A DNA stretch of 64,000 nt from contig JAFURM010000005.1 of NCBI GenBank assembly GCA_017471925.1, forward strand, positions 61,659 through 125,658, read 5' to 3'. Source of the stretch: Bacteroides sp. GTDB taxonomy: Bacteria > Bacteroidota > Bacteroidia > Bacteroidales > Bacteroidaceae. The notes under the pieces are model-generated. The model did no database searches and had not been told where the DNA came from. It saw only the letters and a list, made by a program, of their open reading frames with translations. Each line of letters starts with the position of its first letter. Position 1 is the stretch's first letter. This document shows positions 1-8,948 of the stretch, one piece after another. The position numbers and the translations under genes were made by a program.

Positions 1-18
1 TGCAAGTTTTCCAAAACT

Positions 19-57
19 TAAGGCGTTGATATTATGTATCAACGCCTTAGCTATTTT
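19..57 (+). terminator. Intrinsic terminator of the upstream gene
   Basis: Perfect 13-bp arms at 19-31 and 37-49 with a 5-nt loop, followed by TATTTTT. It ends the transcript entering from the left edge and separates it from the nrdD promoter. Confidence 0.8.
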
Positions 58-68
58 TAACACGACAA

Positions 69-113
69 AAGTTATCCAAAACGGATAACTTGTTGATAGT
101 AGTCGTATCTTTG
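69..113 (+). promoter_or_regulatory. nrdD promoter with a dyad operator
   Basis: The -7 box TATCTTTG lies at 106-113 and matches the Bacteroides consensus TAnnTTTG. A perfect 9-bp dyad, AAGTTATCC (69-77) and GGATAACTT (83-91) with a 5-bp spacer, covers the -33 region, where no TTTG box is seen. This placement suits an operator or activator site for anaerobic ribonucleotide reductase. The binding protein is unknown. Confidence 0.6.
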
Positions 114-148
114 TTTCCGTAATTCATCACTCCAAATAAGCTAACATC

Positions 149-2356
149 ATGATACAGACAGTCATCAAGCGCGACGGGCGCATCGTTGGGTTCAACGAAG
201 AGAAAATAGTCACCGCCATCCGTAAAGCCATGCTTCATACGGACAAGGGCGAAGACCTGCAGTTGATTCACCAGATTACCGACCACATCTCCTTCAAGGG
301 AGAGGCGCAGATGACCGTGGAAGCCATTCAGGACATGGTGGAAATGGAACTGATGAAGAGCAGCCGTAAGGATGTGGCCCAGAAGTATATCGCCTACCGC
401 AACCAGCGTAGCATCGCCCGCAAGGCCAAGACACGCGACATGTTTCTGGAGATTATCGACATCAAGTCCAACGACATCACCCGCGAAAACGCCAACATGA
501 ACACCGACACGCCTGCCGGTATGATGATGAAGTTTGCCAGTGAGAGCACCAAACCTTTCGTGGACGACTACCTGCTCAGTGCGGAGGTGCTGGATGCCGT
601 CTCCCACAACTACCTGCATATCCACGACAAGGACTACTACCCCACCAAGAGCTTGACCTGCGTACAGCATCCGCTGGATCGCATCCTGGAGTATGGCTTC
701 TCGGCCGGACACGGCGAGTCACGCCCGGCCAAGCGCATAGAGACAGCCAGCATCATGGGTTGTATCTCCTTGGAGACGGCCCAGAACGAAATGCACGGCG
801 GACAGGCCATCCCGGCCTTTGACTTCTATCTGGCTCCCTATGTGCGCAACAGTTTCATCGAAGAACTGAAGAATCTGGAAGAGCTGGAGGGCAAGGACTA
901 CAGCCACCTCTATCAGAAAGAGCTGAGTGATTATCTGCAGCAACCGTTAGACGGTCTGTCGGACGAGCGACGCATCGTGCAACATGCCGTGAACCGCACC
1001 GTGGCCCGGGTGCACCAGGCTATGGAGGCTTTCATCCACAACATGAACACCATTCACTCACGTGGAGGTAACCAGGTGGTGTTCAGTTCCATCAACTATG
1101 GCACGGACACCTCGGCCGAAGGACGCTGCATCATCCGCGAACTCCTGAAGAGCACCTACCGTGGTGTGGGTAACGGTGAGACGGCCATCTTCCCCATACA
1201 GATATGGAAAAAGAAACGTGGCGTCAGCTATCTTCCCGAAGACCGCAACTATGACCTCTACCAGCTGGCCTGCAAGGTGACGGCACGCCGTTTCTTCCCC
1301 AATTTCCTGAACCTGGACGCCACCTTCAACCAGGACGATGAATGGCGGGCCGACGACCCCAAGCGCTACATTCATGAAGTAGCCACCATGGGATGTCGTA
1401 CCCGTGTGTTCGAAAACCGTTTCGGTCCCAAGACCTCCATCGGACGCGGTAACCTCTCCTTCTCCACTATCAACATTGTACGTATGGCCATCGAGTGCAT
1501 GAAGCTGGAAGACAAAGAGCAGCGCATCGCCCTTTTCTTTGCCAAGCTGGACCAGATGCTGGAGGTGACGGCACGCCAGCTTCATGAACGCATGGAGTTC
1601 CAGAAGACCGCTTTTGCCAAGCAGTTCCCCTTGCTGATGTCTGTCCTGTGGGTAGGCAGCGAAAAACTGAAACCTAATGACACCATTGCATCTGTCATCA
1701 ACCAGGGCACATTGGGCATAGGCTTCATTGGTCTGGCCGAATGTCTCGTGGCTCTGATTGGCAAGCACCACGGTGAGTCGGAAGAGGCGCAGGAGTTGGG
1801 ATTGCGCATCGTGACCTATATGCGTGACCGTGCCAACCAGTTCTCTGACCGCTATCAGCATAACTACAGCATACTGGCCACACCGGCCGAAGGTCTGTCG
1901 GGCAAGTTTACCCGCAAGGACCGTGCCGAGTTCGGCCTCCTGCCCGGCATCACCGACCGCGACTACTACACCAACTCCAACCATGTGCCCGTCTACTACA
2001 AGTGCAGCGCACGCCACAAGGCCGAGGTGGAGGCTCCCTATCACGACCTGACACGTGGCGGACACATCTTCTACGTGGAGATGGATGGCGATGCTACCCA
2101 CAATCCCGAGGTCATCATGCGTGTGGTAGACATGATGGACAAGTATAATATCGGCTATGGCTCGGTGAACCACAACCGCAACCGTTGTTTAGACTGTGGC
2201 TACGAGAATGCCACGCCCCATTTGGAGAAGTGCCCGAAGTGTGGCAGCACCCGCATTGACAAACTGCAGCGCATCACCGGTTACCTCGTGGGTACCACCG
2301 ACCGTTGGAACAGTGCCAAGCTTGCCGAACTGAACGACAGACAGGTACACGAATAA
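149..2356 (+). CDS. nrdD: Anaerobic ribonucleoside-triphosphate reductase
   Basis: Class III ribonucleotide reductase (735 aa), which reduces NTPs to dNTPs without oxygen using a glycyl radical. An N-terminal ATP-cone begins at the start (residues about 1-95, IQTVIKRDGRIVGF). The catalytic barrel follows. The C-terminus has the four-cysteine zinc site C680, C683, C695, C698 and the glycyl-radical segment RITGYLVG, where G711 is the likely radical residue. Length is normal for the family. The activase gene nrdG follows 12 bp downstream, so the two form one operon. The long open frames antisense to it are codon-bias shadows. Confidence 0.97.
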   Translation: MIQTVIKRDGRIVGFNEEKIVTAIRKAMLHTDKGEDLQLIHQITDHISFKGEAQMTVEAIQDMVEMELMKSSRKDVAQKYIAYRNQRSIARKAKTRDMFLEIIDIKSNDITRENANMNTDTPAGMMMKFASESTKPFVDDYLLSAEVLDAVSHNYLHIHDKDYYPTKSLTCVQHPLDRILEYGFSAGHGESRPAKRIETASIMGCISLETAQNEMHGGQAIPAFDFYLAPYVRNSFIEELKNLEELEGKDYSHLYQKELSDYLQQPLDGLSDERRIVQHAVNRTVARVHQAMEAFIHNMNTIHSRGGNQVVFSSINYGTDTSAEGRCIIRELLKSTYRGVGNGETAIFPIQIWKKKRGVSYLPEDRNYDLYQLACKVTARRFFPNFLNLDATFNQDDEWRADDPKRYIHEVATMGCRTRVFENRFGPKTSIGRGNLSFSTINIVRMAIECMKLEDKEQRIALFFAKLDQMLEVTARQLHERMEFQKTAFAKQFPLLMSVLWVGSEKLKPNDTIASVINQGTLGIGFIGLAECLVALIGKHHGESEEAQELGLRIVTYMRDRANQFSDRYQHNYSILATPAEGLSGKFTRKDRAEFGLLPGITDRDYYTNSNHVPVYYKCSARHKAEVEAPYHDLTRGGHIFYVEMDGDATHNPEVIMRVVDMMDKYNIGYGSVNHNRNRCLDCGYENATPHLEKCPKCGSTRIDKLQRITGYLVGTTDRWNSAKLAELNDRQVHE

Positions 2357-2368
2357 ACCGGACCGGAG

Positions 2369-2875
2369 ATGATAGCCATACTGGATATATTGGAAGACAC
2401 CACCGTAGACGGACCGGGCTTCCGTACCGCCATCTATGCAGCCGGATGCCCGAACGGGTGTCCGGGCTGCCACAATCCCGAATCCTGGGACATCAATCGG
2501 GGGGAATGGATGCAGACCGACGACATCCTGAAACGGGTATTGGCCGACCCCTTTGCCGACGTTACCTTCAGCGGCGGCGACCCCATGTACCAGCCCGAAG
2601 GATTTGCCGAGCTGGCCCATGCCATCAAGGAGAAGAGCGGAAAGAACATTTGGTGCTACACGGGCTATACCTTTGAGAAACTGCTCAAGAATCCCCGCCA
2701 GGCTCGGTTGCTGAACTACATTGACGTGTTGGTGGATGGAAAGTTCAAGCAGGAACTGCGCGACGAAGCCCTCTACTTCCGTGGAAGCAGCAACCAGCGG
2801 CTCATCGACGTGCAGGCTTCCCTGAAGAGCAACGAGGTCGTGGCTTACGTCTACAATCCTATGCTTGCAGACTAA
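2369..2875 (+). CDS. nrdG: Anaerobic ribonucleotide reductase-activating protein
   Basis: Radical SAM activase (168 aa) that installs the glycyl radical on NrdD. The cluster motif is C27-x3-C31-x2-C34 (AAGCPNGCPGC), followed by the SAM-binding FSGGDPM segment. It lies 12 bp after nrdD on the same strand, the usual nrdDG order. Size and motif spacing are standard, and the cysteines are all present. No terminator is obvious before the next gene, whose own promoter overlaps the nrdG 3' flank. Confidence 0.96.
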   Translation: MIAILDILEDTTVDGPGFRTAIYAAGCPNGCPGCHNPESWDINRGEWMQTDDILKRVLADPFADVTFSGGDPMYQPEGFAELAHAIKEKSGKNIWCYTGYTFEKLLKNPRQARLLNYIDVLVDGKFKQELRDEALYFRGSSNQRLIDVQASLKSNEVVAYVYNPMLAD

Positions 2876-2943
2876 CCGGTTGCCTGTTGTGCCCATGAGG
2901 CAAAAATATCCCTTAAAAGAGCGGCTCTTTCTGATTTTATTCG

Positions 2944-2951
2944 TATCTTCG
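2944..2951 (+). promoter_or_regulatory. Probable promoter of the DUF4861 gene
   Basis: TATCTTCG matches TAnnTTTG at 7 of 8 positions and sits 27 bp before the ATG at 2979. It favours that start over the upstream in-frame ATG at 2865, which overlaps nrdG. No clear -33 box is seen. Confidence 0.45.
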
Positions 2952-2978
2952 CCATGTATAAGAATAATCTCAAACATC

Positions 2979-4205
2979 ATGAAACACACTCTACTCATTG
3001 CCTTGTCGCTGCTTGCAGCATCGTGTGCCCATCGGGGCGAACCTCTTCCCGTAACCGTGTCCAACCCTTTGGAAGCGGACCGTACCAACGAAATCGTGGA
3101 GCTCTCCATAAAAGATGTGAGAAAAAGAATGAAGGTGTCCGATACAGCTTCGGTGGTAGTCACTGACGGCCTGCGACAACTGCCCCAGCAGCTCACCCAC
3201 GACGGCAAGCTCATCTTCCCCGTCAGCATCAAGGCCAAAGAGAGCAATACCTACCTTATCATTCCGGGTACTCCGGACAGCATCCCGACCAAGGCTTGTG
3301 GCAGGATGTACCCTGAACGTCTGGAAGACATCGCCTGGGAGAACGACCTGGTGGGCTTCCGTGCCTATGGTCCGGCCCTGCAGGCACGTGGTGAACGCGG
3401 TTACGGTTACGACCTCTTCACCAAGCGTGGCACCGACCGCCCCGTCGTGGAGCAGATGTATGCCCTGGAGACCGACAAGGCTGCCTGGAAACGCATCAAT
3501 GCCGTTCGCAAGAGCAATCCGGAACTTGCCGCCCGAATGATAGATACCATCAGTTATCATAAAGATCATGGCTTCGGTATGGACTGCTACGCCGTGGGTC
3601 CTACGCTGGGTGCCGGTGTAGCTGCCTTGATGTACGAAGGCGAAATAGTCTATCCCTGGTGTTATCAGAGTTACGAGATTCTGGACAACGGTCCGCTGCG
3701 TTTCACGGTGAAGTTGGTGTTCGGCCCCACTCAAGTGGGCGATGACAGCGAGGTTATAGAGACCCGCATCATTACGCTTGATGCCGGCTCTCACTTCAAC
3801 AAGACCAGCGTCAACTATGCCAACCTGAGCAAGCCCTGCCCCATCGTGACAGGCATCGTGCTGCACGACAGGAGCGGTGCCACCGTGACCAATGCCACCG
3901 AGGGCTACATGGCCTATGAAGACCCCACCACCGGTCCCGGCCAAGGCATCATCTACCTGGGTCATGCCTTTGCACAAGAAATCAACCGTGCCGAAGTGTG
4001 CCACTTCTCACCCGAGGAGAAGCAGCGGCGCAACAATGCCGAAGGACACGTGTTGGCCTTTGCCGAATATACCCCCGAGAGCACCTTCACCTACCACTGG
4101 GGCTTCGCCTGGAATCAGGCAGACATCCACTCCATGGAAGAGTGGAACGAGCACCTCAGCCACTATGCACAAACACTGAAGCAACCGTTGGAGGTCACGT
4201 ACTAA
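2979..4205 (+). CDS. DUF4861 family lipoprotein
   Basis: Predicted 408-aa exported protein of the DUF4861 family, known in Bacteroidetes and often near glycan-utilisation genes; its biochemical role is not established. I chose the ATG at 2979 because it begins a lipoprotein signal (MKHTLLIALSLLAASC, lipidated Cys at 16) and follows a promoter-like box. The upstream in-frame start at 2865 would overlap nrdG and bury the signal peptide. The body is rich in aromatic and glycine motifs typical of a beta-sandwich carbohydrate-active fold; that fold is my inference. It appears to be a single-gene unit: 385 bp of non-coding sequence follows. Confidence 0.75.
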   Translation: MKHTLLIALSLLAASCAHRGEPLPVTVSNPLEADRTNEIVELSIKDVRKRMKVSDTASVVVTDGLRQLPQQLTHDGKLIFPVSIKAKESNTYLIIPGTPDSIPTKACGRMYPERLEDIAWENDLVGFRAYGPALQARGERGYGYDLFTKRGTDRPVVEQMYALETDKAAWKRINAVRKSNPELAARMIDTISYHKDHGFGMDCYAVGPTLGAGVAALMYEGEIVYPWCYQSYEILDNGPLRFTVKLVFGPTQVGDDSEVIETRIITLDAGSHFNKTSVNYANLSKPCPIVTGIVLHDRSGATVTNATEGYMAYEDPTTGPGQGIIYLGHAFAQEINRAEVCHFSPEEKQRRNNAEGHVLAFAEYTPESTFTYHWGFAWNQADIHSMEEWNEHLSHYAQTLKQPLEVTY

Positions 4206-4443
4206 GTGACGTTTAAGAAATAACTTGCTTCATTTTCAACTGAGGCAACTTATTCATAAAGGGCAGAATAAGTTCAAGACAGCTTCTGAAAGTCCGGTCA
4301 TAGTAGCCATAGGATACAGAGTGTTAATAAATATGGAATACGCTCTTGTTTCTTTACATGCATACAGGCTGCGATAATTGACCGCGCTCTATTCCGCCCC
4401 TTTGGGCAGGCTAAATGGCCCTTATTAACTGTAGAAAATTCTA

Positions 4444-4479
4444 AGCCCAGTTGGGGAAAAATTTCTTCCCAACTGGGCT
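4444..4479. terminator. Bidirectional hairpin in the 4206-4590 spacer
   Basis: Perfect 12-bp arms at 4444-4455 and 4468-4479 with an A/T-rich loop; a T-rich tract follows on the plus side. It can end both the DUF4861 transcript (plus) and the R-M operon (minus). The remainder of 4206-4590 holds only a small GCCC/GGGC hairpin near 4396-4408 and no credible gene. Confidence 0.65.
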
Positions 4480-4590
4480 ACTTTTCTAGGTCGCTATTTC
4501 ACGTTCATTAAGACATTATCGAAATCCTTACATCGCGCATCCTCCTCTATGCCTTGACGCTTGGCATTCAATGATTCTTTTCCCACCCGT

Positions 4591-7104
4591 TCAGTCCTCA
4601 TTCACAAAGGTCTGTTCATAGTCGGAACGACTCAGGACGGTATCAAAGAGACCCACGTTCTCGTCCTGATGACGGTTGATGCCAACATACTCCAGGCTGG
4701 CGTCTTCATAACGCTTGAACTTGTAGATGGCATCGTTCATCAACGCACCGTTGAACACACCGAGCGAGACGAGCAGTTCGAAGTCTTTCAGCGAGAGTCC
4801 TGTCACCTTCCTAAACAGGCCCGGCTCCAATTGGGTGATAACATCCTTCAAACTCCTTTCACGATAGTCGGTCAGGTACATGAAGACGGGCACACGGGTG
4901 GCAAACTTGATGAGTTTCTCCTGAATCTGCTTGCGCATACTCTTGTATTCCTTCTCTTCCTCGGTCAGCTCCTTCTTCTCCTGCTTGGAGAGTTCTCGGT
5001 CGTTGGACTCTTTCTTGGCTTTCTTCACAGCCTCGCTCTTGTTGATGATGGTTTCGATATCCTGGTTCAGGTTGCGGAATCCTTCAATGCTCATCAGGGC
5101 TTGCATCGCTTCGGGGTTGTCCATCAGGCGTTGCAGGGTGGCGTTGTCCACATTAACCAGCAGGGCACTTTCCCAGCGTCGGGCCAGCAGGGTGGCACTG
5201 GTGCCGCTCATGGCGATGTCCAGAATGCCTGCGGCATCTATCTGCTTCATGCTGCTGCCATCGTAGGCCAGTACGGGGAGGAAGTGGATAAACTCCTCCA
5301 CCTTCTTCTCGGGGTTTGTCTCGCTTACGTTCAGACGGCAACTGTAGTCGGCAATCTGGCGCAAGGCACGGTTGGGGGCAAAGTCGAACACATAGCACTC
5401 CTGCTTCATTATCTCCACTTTGTCGGGCGAAAGGCCATCGGGATTCTTCACCGTCCACGGCGTCTGCACTCGGAAAGCGGCCTGGAAGTAGGTCTCCGGA
5501 CTGGACGAATTGCGCAGCATGAAGATGCCCGACCATGGCTTGACGGAGACACCGGTAGTGAGCTTGCCGCAGGAGAGGGTGATGCTCTTGCTCTGTAGCG
5601 GGTCGTCCATGGCATTCAGCACGGGAGGCAGTGCCTCCACACCTATACCGGCTCCGCTGCCTGCAGCCACTACCACCCGATAGTCGTGATAGAAGAGATT
5701 CTGTCGTTCGGCCAACAGATTGCGCATGGCAAAGCAAGCCGATACCGACGGCAGGAACCAGAACGTGTGACTCAGCGTGCGCAGCAGCGGGGCGTGACTG
5801 AAAGGCATGGGCGGACGCTCGTTCTTCAGCTTCAGGTCGCTCACGATGTTTTCGGTATAGGCACCGCGAATCAGGTCGAGCCACTTCTGCACCTCATTTT
5901 TATATACAAAGCAGGCATTCTCTCCCTCCCCGGTAGCCGAGAAGAACAGATTCAGGTCGAACTCGTCATATTCTCCGCCTTGGGCCACTGCACGCAGGGC
6001 ATCGGGCAGCTGGTAGGTCATCATCACCATGCGCGGCAGGGCGGCATAGGGGTTGTCTTCTCCCGTCCATTCGGCTTTGGCCTGCTGCTCGTCGCTGTAT
6101 GTCCAGTTGTATATTTCTTCTTCGATAAATTCGCCCGAGTTGATGGCACGGAAAGGCGTACCCGACAGGTAGAGATAGGCACCGGTGGTGATGGGCATAT
6201 TCTCCTCGTCGTAATACTCCAATGCTTCTCCCTGTGCCTGGGCGGCTTCCCGCTTGTCTTCATTCTCGAACAGATCTTTGGCGTTCTCGCGCCAGGCTCC
6301 ATAGTGATACTCGTCAAGCACCACGCAGTCCCAGTTTGTCAGATGCACCCATTCATTGCGGCTCTTGATTCCTCCCGTCTGCCTGTTGCGTCCCAGGAAA
6401 TCCTGGAAAGAGCCGAAGCACACTATCGGCCTGTTCCGGTCCATGTCGTCGGGGCGCAGGCCGTTCTTGTGCGAGATGAACTGCCAGCCCTCAAAGTCGA
6501 CGTGCGAAGCAAGGTCTTCCTCCCACGCATTCTCCACGGCAGGCTTGAACGTTAGTACCAATAACCGTTTCCATCCCATCCGCTTGGCCAGTTGATAGGT
6601 GGCGTATGTCTTTCCGAAGCGCATCTTGCAGTTCCAAAGGAAGTGGGGAGTCCGCCTGTTCTCGGCGTAGGGATAGTGTTCAAAGTAGGCTGCGGTCTTC
6701 TCTACGGCAGCCTTTTGTTCGGGGCGCATGGGGAAGGTTTCGGTGCGCTGTTCCTCGTTTTCCCGTCGATGCTTCACTGCCCACACGGCAGCCTCCACGT
6801 CCTTTGCCCTGCATCGGAACCATTCGCCTTCAGGGTTCAGGAAGCCATGCCGGCGTAGGTAGCGATGCACCTCGTGGTCGGTGAACGACGAGCCGTCGCT
6901 ACGCATGGCACTTGCCTGAAACACGATACGGTAAGGTAATGCTCCGGGGCGGAGTGTGGGATATTGCTGGGCGATGCGTCGTTGCACGTCGACAGAGGTG
7001 TAGCCCACTTTCAGCAGCCCCCGATATTGGGGATTGGTGTCTTCGTAGGCATAAATCATAGGATGAACTGCCGGACGAAGCGGGAAAAAATTCTTCTGTG
7101 CCAT
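4591..7104 (-). CDS. GIY-YIG nuclease/superfamily 2 helicase restriction protein
   Basis: About 837 aa. Residues 16-100 resemble the T5orf172-type GIY-YIG nuclease (MIYAYEDTN, then LLKVGYT). A superfamily 2 helicase follows: Walker A-like NCKMRFGKT (158-166), Walker B-like LDEYHYG (DEYH 264-267), SGTPFRA, and motifs V/VI in GKLTTGVSVKPW and AAFRVQTPW. The C-terminal 180 residues are charged and of unknown role. I infer the DNA-translocating restriction subunit partnered with the two methyltransferases upstream. Start chosen at MAQKNFF; an extension of 11 residues is possible. A transposase remnant (7147-7338) separates it from the methyltransferase gene, so it may need its own promoter. Confidence 0.8.
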   Translation of the reverse strand: MAQKNFFPLRPAVHPMIYAYEDTNPQYRGLLKVGYTSVDVQRRIAQQYPTLRPGALPYRIVFQASAMRSDGSSFTDHEVHRYLRRHGFLNPEGEWFRCRAKDVEAAVWAVKHRRENEEQRTETFPMRPEQKAAVEKTAAYFEHYPYAENRRTPHFLWNCKMRFGKTYATYQLAKRMGWKRLLVLTFKPAVENAWEEDLASHVDFEGWQFISHKNGLRPDDMDRNRPIVCFGSFQDFLGRNRQTGGIKSRNEWVHLTNWDCVVLDEYHYGAWRENAKDLFENEDKREAAQAQGEALEYYDEENMPITTGAYLYLSGTPFRAINSGEFIEEEIYNWTYSDEQQAKAEWTGEDNPYAALPRMVMMTYQLPDALRAVAQGGEYDEFDLNLFFSATGEGENACFVYKNEVQKWLDLIRGAYTENIVSDLKLKNERPPMPFSHAPLLRTLSHTFWFLPSVSACFAMRNLLAERQNLFYHDYRVVVAAGSGAGIGVEALPPVLNAMDDPLQSKSITLSCGKLTTGVSVKPWSGIFMLRNSSSPETYFQAAFRVQTPWTVKNPDGLSPDKVEIMKQECYVFDFAPNRALRQIADYSCRLNVSETNPEKKVEEFIHFLPVLAYDGSSMKQIDAAGILDIAMSGTSATLLARRWESALLVNVDNATLQRLMDNPEAMQALMSIEGFRNLNQDIETIINKSEAVKKAKKESNDRELSKQEKKELTEEEKEYKSMRKQIQEKLIKFATRVPVFMYLTDYRERSLKDVITQLEPGLFRKVTGLSLKDFELLVSLGVFNGALMNDAIYKFKRYEDASLEYVGINRHQDENVGLFDTVLSRSDYEQTFVNED

Positions 7105-7146
7105 ATTGTTTTGGTTTATGGCGCAGATTGGAATCATTGTAACAAA

Positions 7147-7338
7147 TCATTCGGATGAAAAACAGTCCTTATGCCAATTCTCCACATTGCAATCAATATA
7201 ATCGGAGATGCGGAGATATTCCCCATCGTTCCGTATGATATGATCATGAAAGCGGGATTGCCATCCGAATTCTATCTGTTCCTGTTTGGCATAATGCGTC
7301 ACGGCATATTTAAACCTCGAAATGATATGCGAAACCCT
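7147..7338 (-). pseudogene. C-terminal remnant of a REP-associated tyrosine transposase
   Basis: An open frame ending at 7147 reads RVSHIISRFKYAVTHYAK, then FGWQSRFHDHIIR, ISDYIDCNVENW. This is the characteristic C-terminus of IS200-like/REP-associated (RAYT) Y1 transposases. Only about 63 residues of a normal 180-200 remain; the HUH and N-terminal region is gone. Upstream in the same frame the sequence is unrelated. The remnant abuts a REP-like palindrome (7352-7380), which fits a decayed RAYT/REP unit. A 12-bp motif ACGACAAATACA is also repeated at about 7412 and 7429. Confidence 0.75.
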
Positions 7339-7351
7339 GCCGCACGAGCCC

Positions 7352-7380
7352 GTAGAGACGCCACATTGTGACGTCTCTAC
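7352..7380. repeat. REP-like palindrome beside the transposase remnant
   Basis: GTAGAGACG (7352-7360) and CGTCTCTAC (7372-7380) are perfect arms, and the centre CACATTGTG is itself nearly palindromic. The hairpin lies 13 bp from the RAYT remnant, as expected for a REP unit mobilised by such an enzyme. Confidence 0.65.
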
Positions 7381-7448
7381 ACAATAACGGCACACAATAC
7401 GGAAACACAACACGACAAATACACAATTACGACAAATACACCCGCAAA

Positions 7449-8948
7449 TTATTCCATCGGACGAATCATGCCTTCTATGAATGATATTTCGTCTTCGCTT
7501 AAACCGTATTTCTTGTAGAGCTTCTCGTCTCTCCAAGGTTGGGAGAAATCCTGGTGTGGGACGAACTGAAAACTACTTTTAGTAATGTGTATAGATGACA
7601 AGGCTTGTAACAAAAGGAATCTACAGAATTTTGTTTTCAGATAAGAGACAAGATTGTCAGCCTTTTGTTTTTCCTCATATGCACTAATTACCAAATAAGT
7701 TTCGGTACATACTTCATTGCAGGGAAGAACCATTAAAGATGAGAGAATTTGATATTTCCCGTCATTCCCTGGCTTATTTCCTCCTGACATGGCGTAGGTG
7801 ATAACAACTTTATTGCGAGATGCCATCTGTATATTGTCAACCATCTTTTTATTTATAAAGCCCTTACCCTTGCTTGACAATAAACCTAAATCGTTTTCTT
7901 CTTTTCTGTCATGTCCTCTCTCATTACTTGGCAAGCCAAACAGATTTCTGGAACATACATATTTAGACATATAATCCTGGGCTATTGCATCAACCTTGCG
8001 TACAATTTCAATAGCAATATTGCTTCTTACGAATGTAGGGTATTCATTTAGGAATCTTTCTTCTATGGTTTCTTTTCCTTGGTTCGTTGCGTTTACAACC
8101 CTACACTTGCCTTCATATTCTCTATCCCACAAGAAGTAGCACACTCCATCTGCAATGTTTACGCCAGGGAAACAGTCTGCACTATCATTATAATCCACCA
8201 AGTTTCTAATTTGGGAATTGTTCAACATCATATTACGGAACTCATCCAATCCTTTTCCCCCTGCATACCAACGGGCAGGAATAATCATCGTTAAATAACG
8301 GGGTCTAAGTTTCTGCGCTTGTTCTACAAAAAGATGATATAATGGTCTTGCACTCGCTCCATTTCCTCCATCACTCAACTGATAAGGAGGATTGCCGATA
8401 ATAACATCAAACTTCATATTGAAAATCTTTTCGGGGTGAATAGTGTGGATAAACTGGTAGGCATGGCTTTCGAGGGAATCGCCACGCTGGTAGACTTCCT
8501 GACTGGCTCCGCAGTAACGGCAACGGCCGTTCTCCCAGGTGTGACGGGTGGGGGTGTAGCGGATGTTGCCCTGCTCGTCGGTGAAGGAGGTGCAGACGGA
8601 ATACTTGCTGTTGGCGTGCTTGCTGCAATAGACGCTTCGGCGGCTCAAGAGCGAAGTCAGCTCGGTGATGGGCAGGGCATAGAGCTGGCGGGAGGAAATG
8701 TGGTCGATGCGCTGCTGCGTGTCGGGAATCTCCTCCTTCAAGCCCTCCATCAGCCGTTTGGCTATCTCGCGAAGGAAGACACCGGTCTTGCTTACGGGGT
8801 CGAGGAAGGTGGTACGGGGATTGCGGAACAGCTCGGGCGGAAGCATATCGAGCATTTGGTTGACCACTGCGGGCGGGGTGAAAACCTCGTCGTTGCTCAG
8901 GTTTGCCAGGCAGGTCAGTACGTCGGGATTATAGTTCACGGTCTTCAT
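7449..8948 (-). CDS. N6-adenine DNA methyltransferase with catalytic motif (Eco57I-like)
   Basis: 499 aa. Motif X-like [10 protein letters not shown] (21-30), an unusual motif I ([15 protein letters not shown], from 48, lacking the usual ACGxG), a Cys cluster (C108, C143, C146) and catalytic motif IV NPPY at 186-189. The C-terminal 300 residues would be the target-recognition domain. The start overlaps the upstream methyltransferase by 20 bp. Base composition breaks sharply near 8420: the N-terminal part is GC-rich like its neighbours, while the part encoding residues after about 180 is AT-rich. This suggests a recombined recognition domain. Substrate specificity cannot be read from sequence. 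Confidence 0.85.
   Translation of the reverse strand: MKTVNYNPDVLTCLANLSNDEVFTPPAVVNQMLDMLPPELFRNPRTTFLDPVSKTGVFLREIAKRLMEGLKEEIPDTQQRIDHISSRQLYALPITELTSLLSRRSVYCSKHANSKYSVCTSFTDEQGNIRYTPTRHTWENGRCRYCGASQEVYQRGDSLESHAYQFIHTIHPEKIFNMKFDVIIGNPPYQLSDGGNGASARPLYHLFVEQAQKLRPRYLTMIIPARWYAGGKGLDEFRNMMLNNSQIRNLVDYNDSADCFPGVNIADGVCYFLWDREYEGKCRVVNATNQGKETIEERFLNEYPTFVRSNIAIEIVRKVDAIAQDYMSKYVCSRNLFGLPSNERGHDRKEENDLGLLSSKGKGFINKKMVDNIQMASRNKVVITYAMSGGNKPGNDGKYQILSSLMVLPCNEVCTETYLVISAYEEKQKADNLVSYLKTKFCRFLLLQALSSIHITKSSFQFVPHQDFSQPWRDEKLYKKYGLSEDEISFIEGMIRPME

Noticed and set aside
47-712. Long antisense open frames over nrdD, the DUF4861 gene, the helicase, beta-galactosidase and others (for example 47-712, 1058-2173, 2991-4004, 4561-5598)
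   Set aside because: Their proteins are rich in His, Val and Gly with no domain sense, and they lie fully opposite well-supported genes; they are codon-bias shadows.
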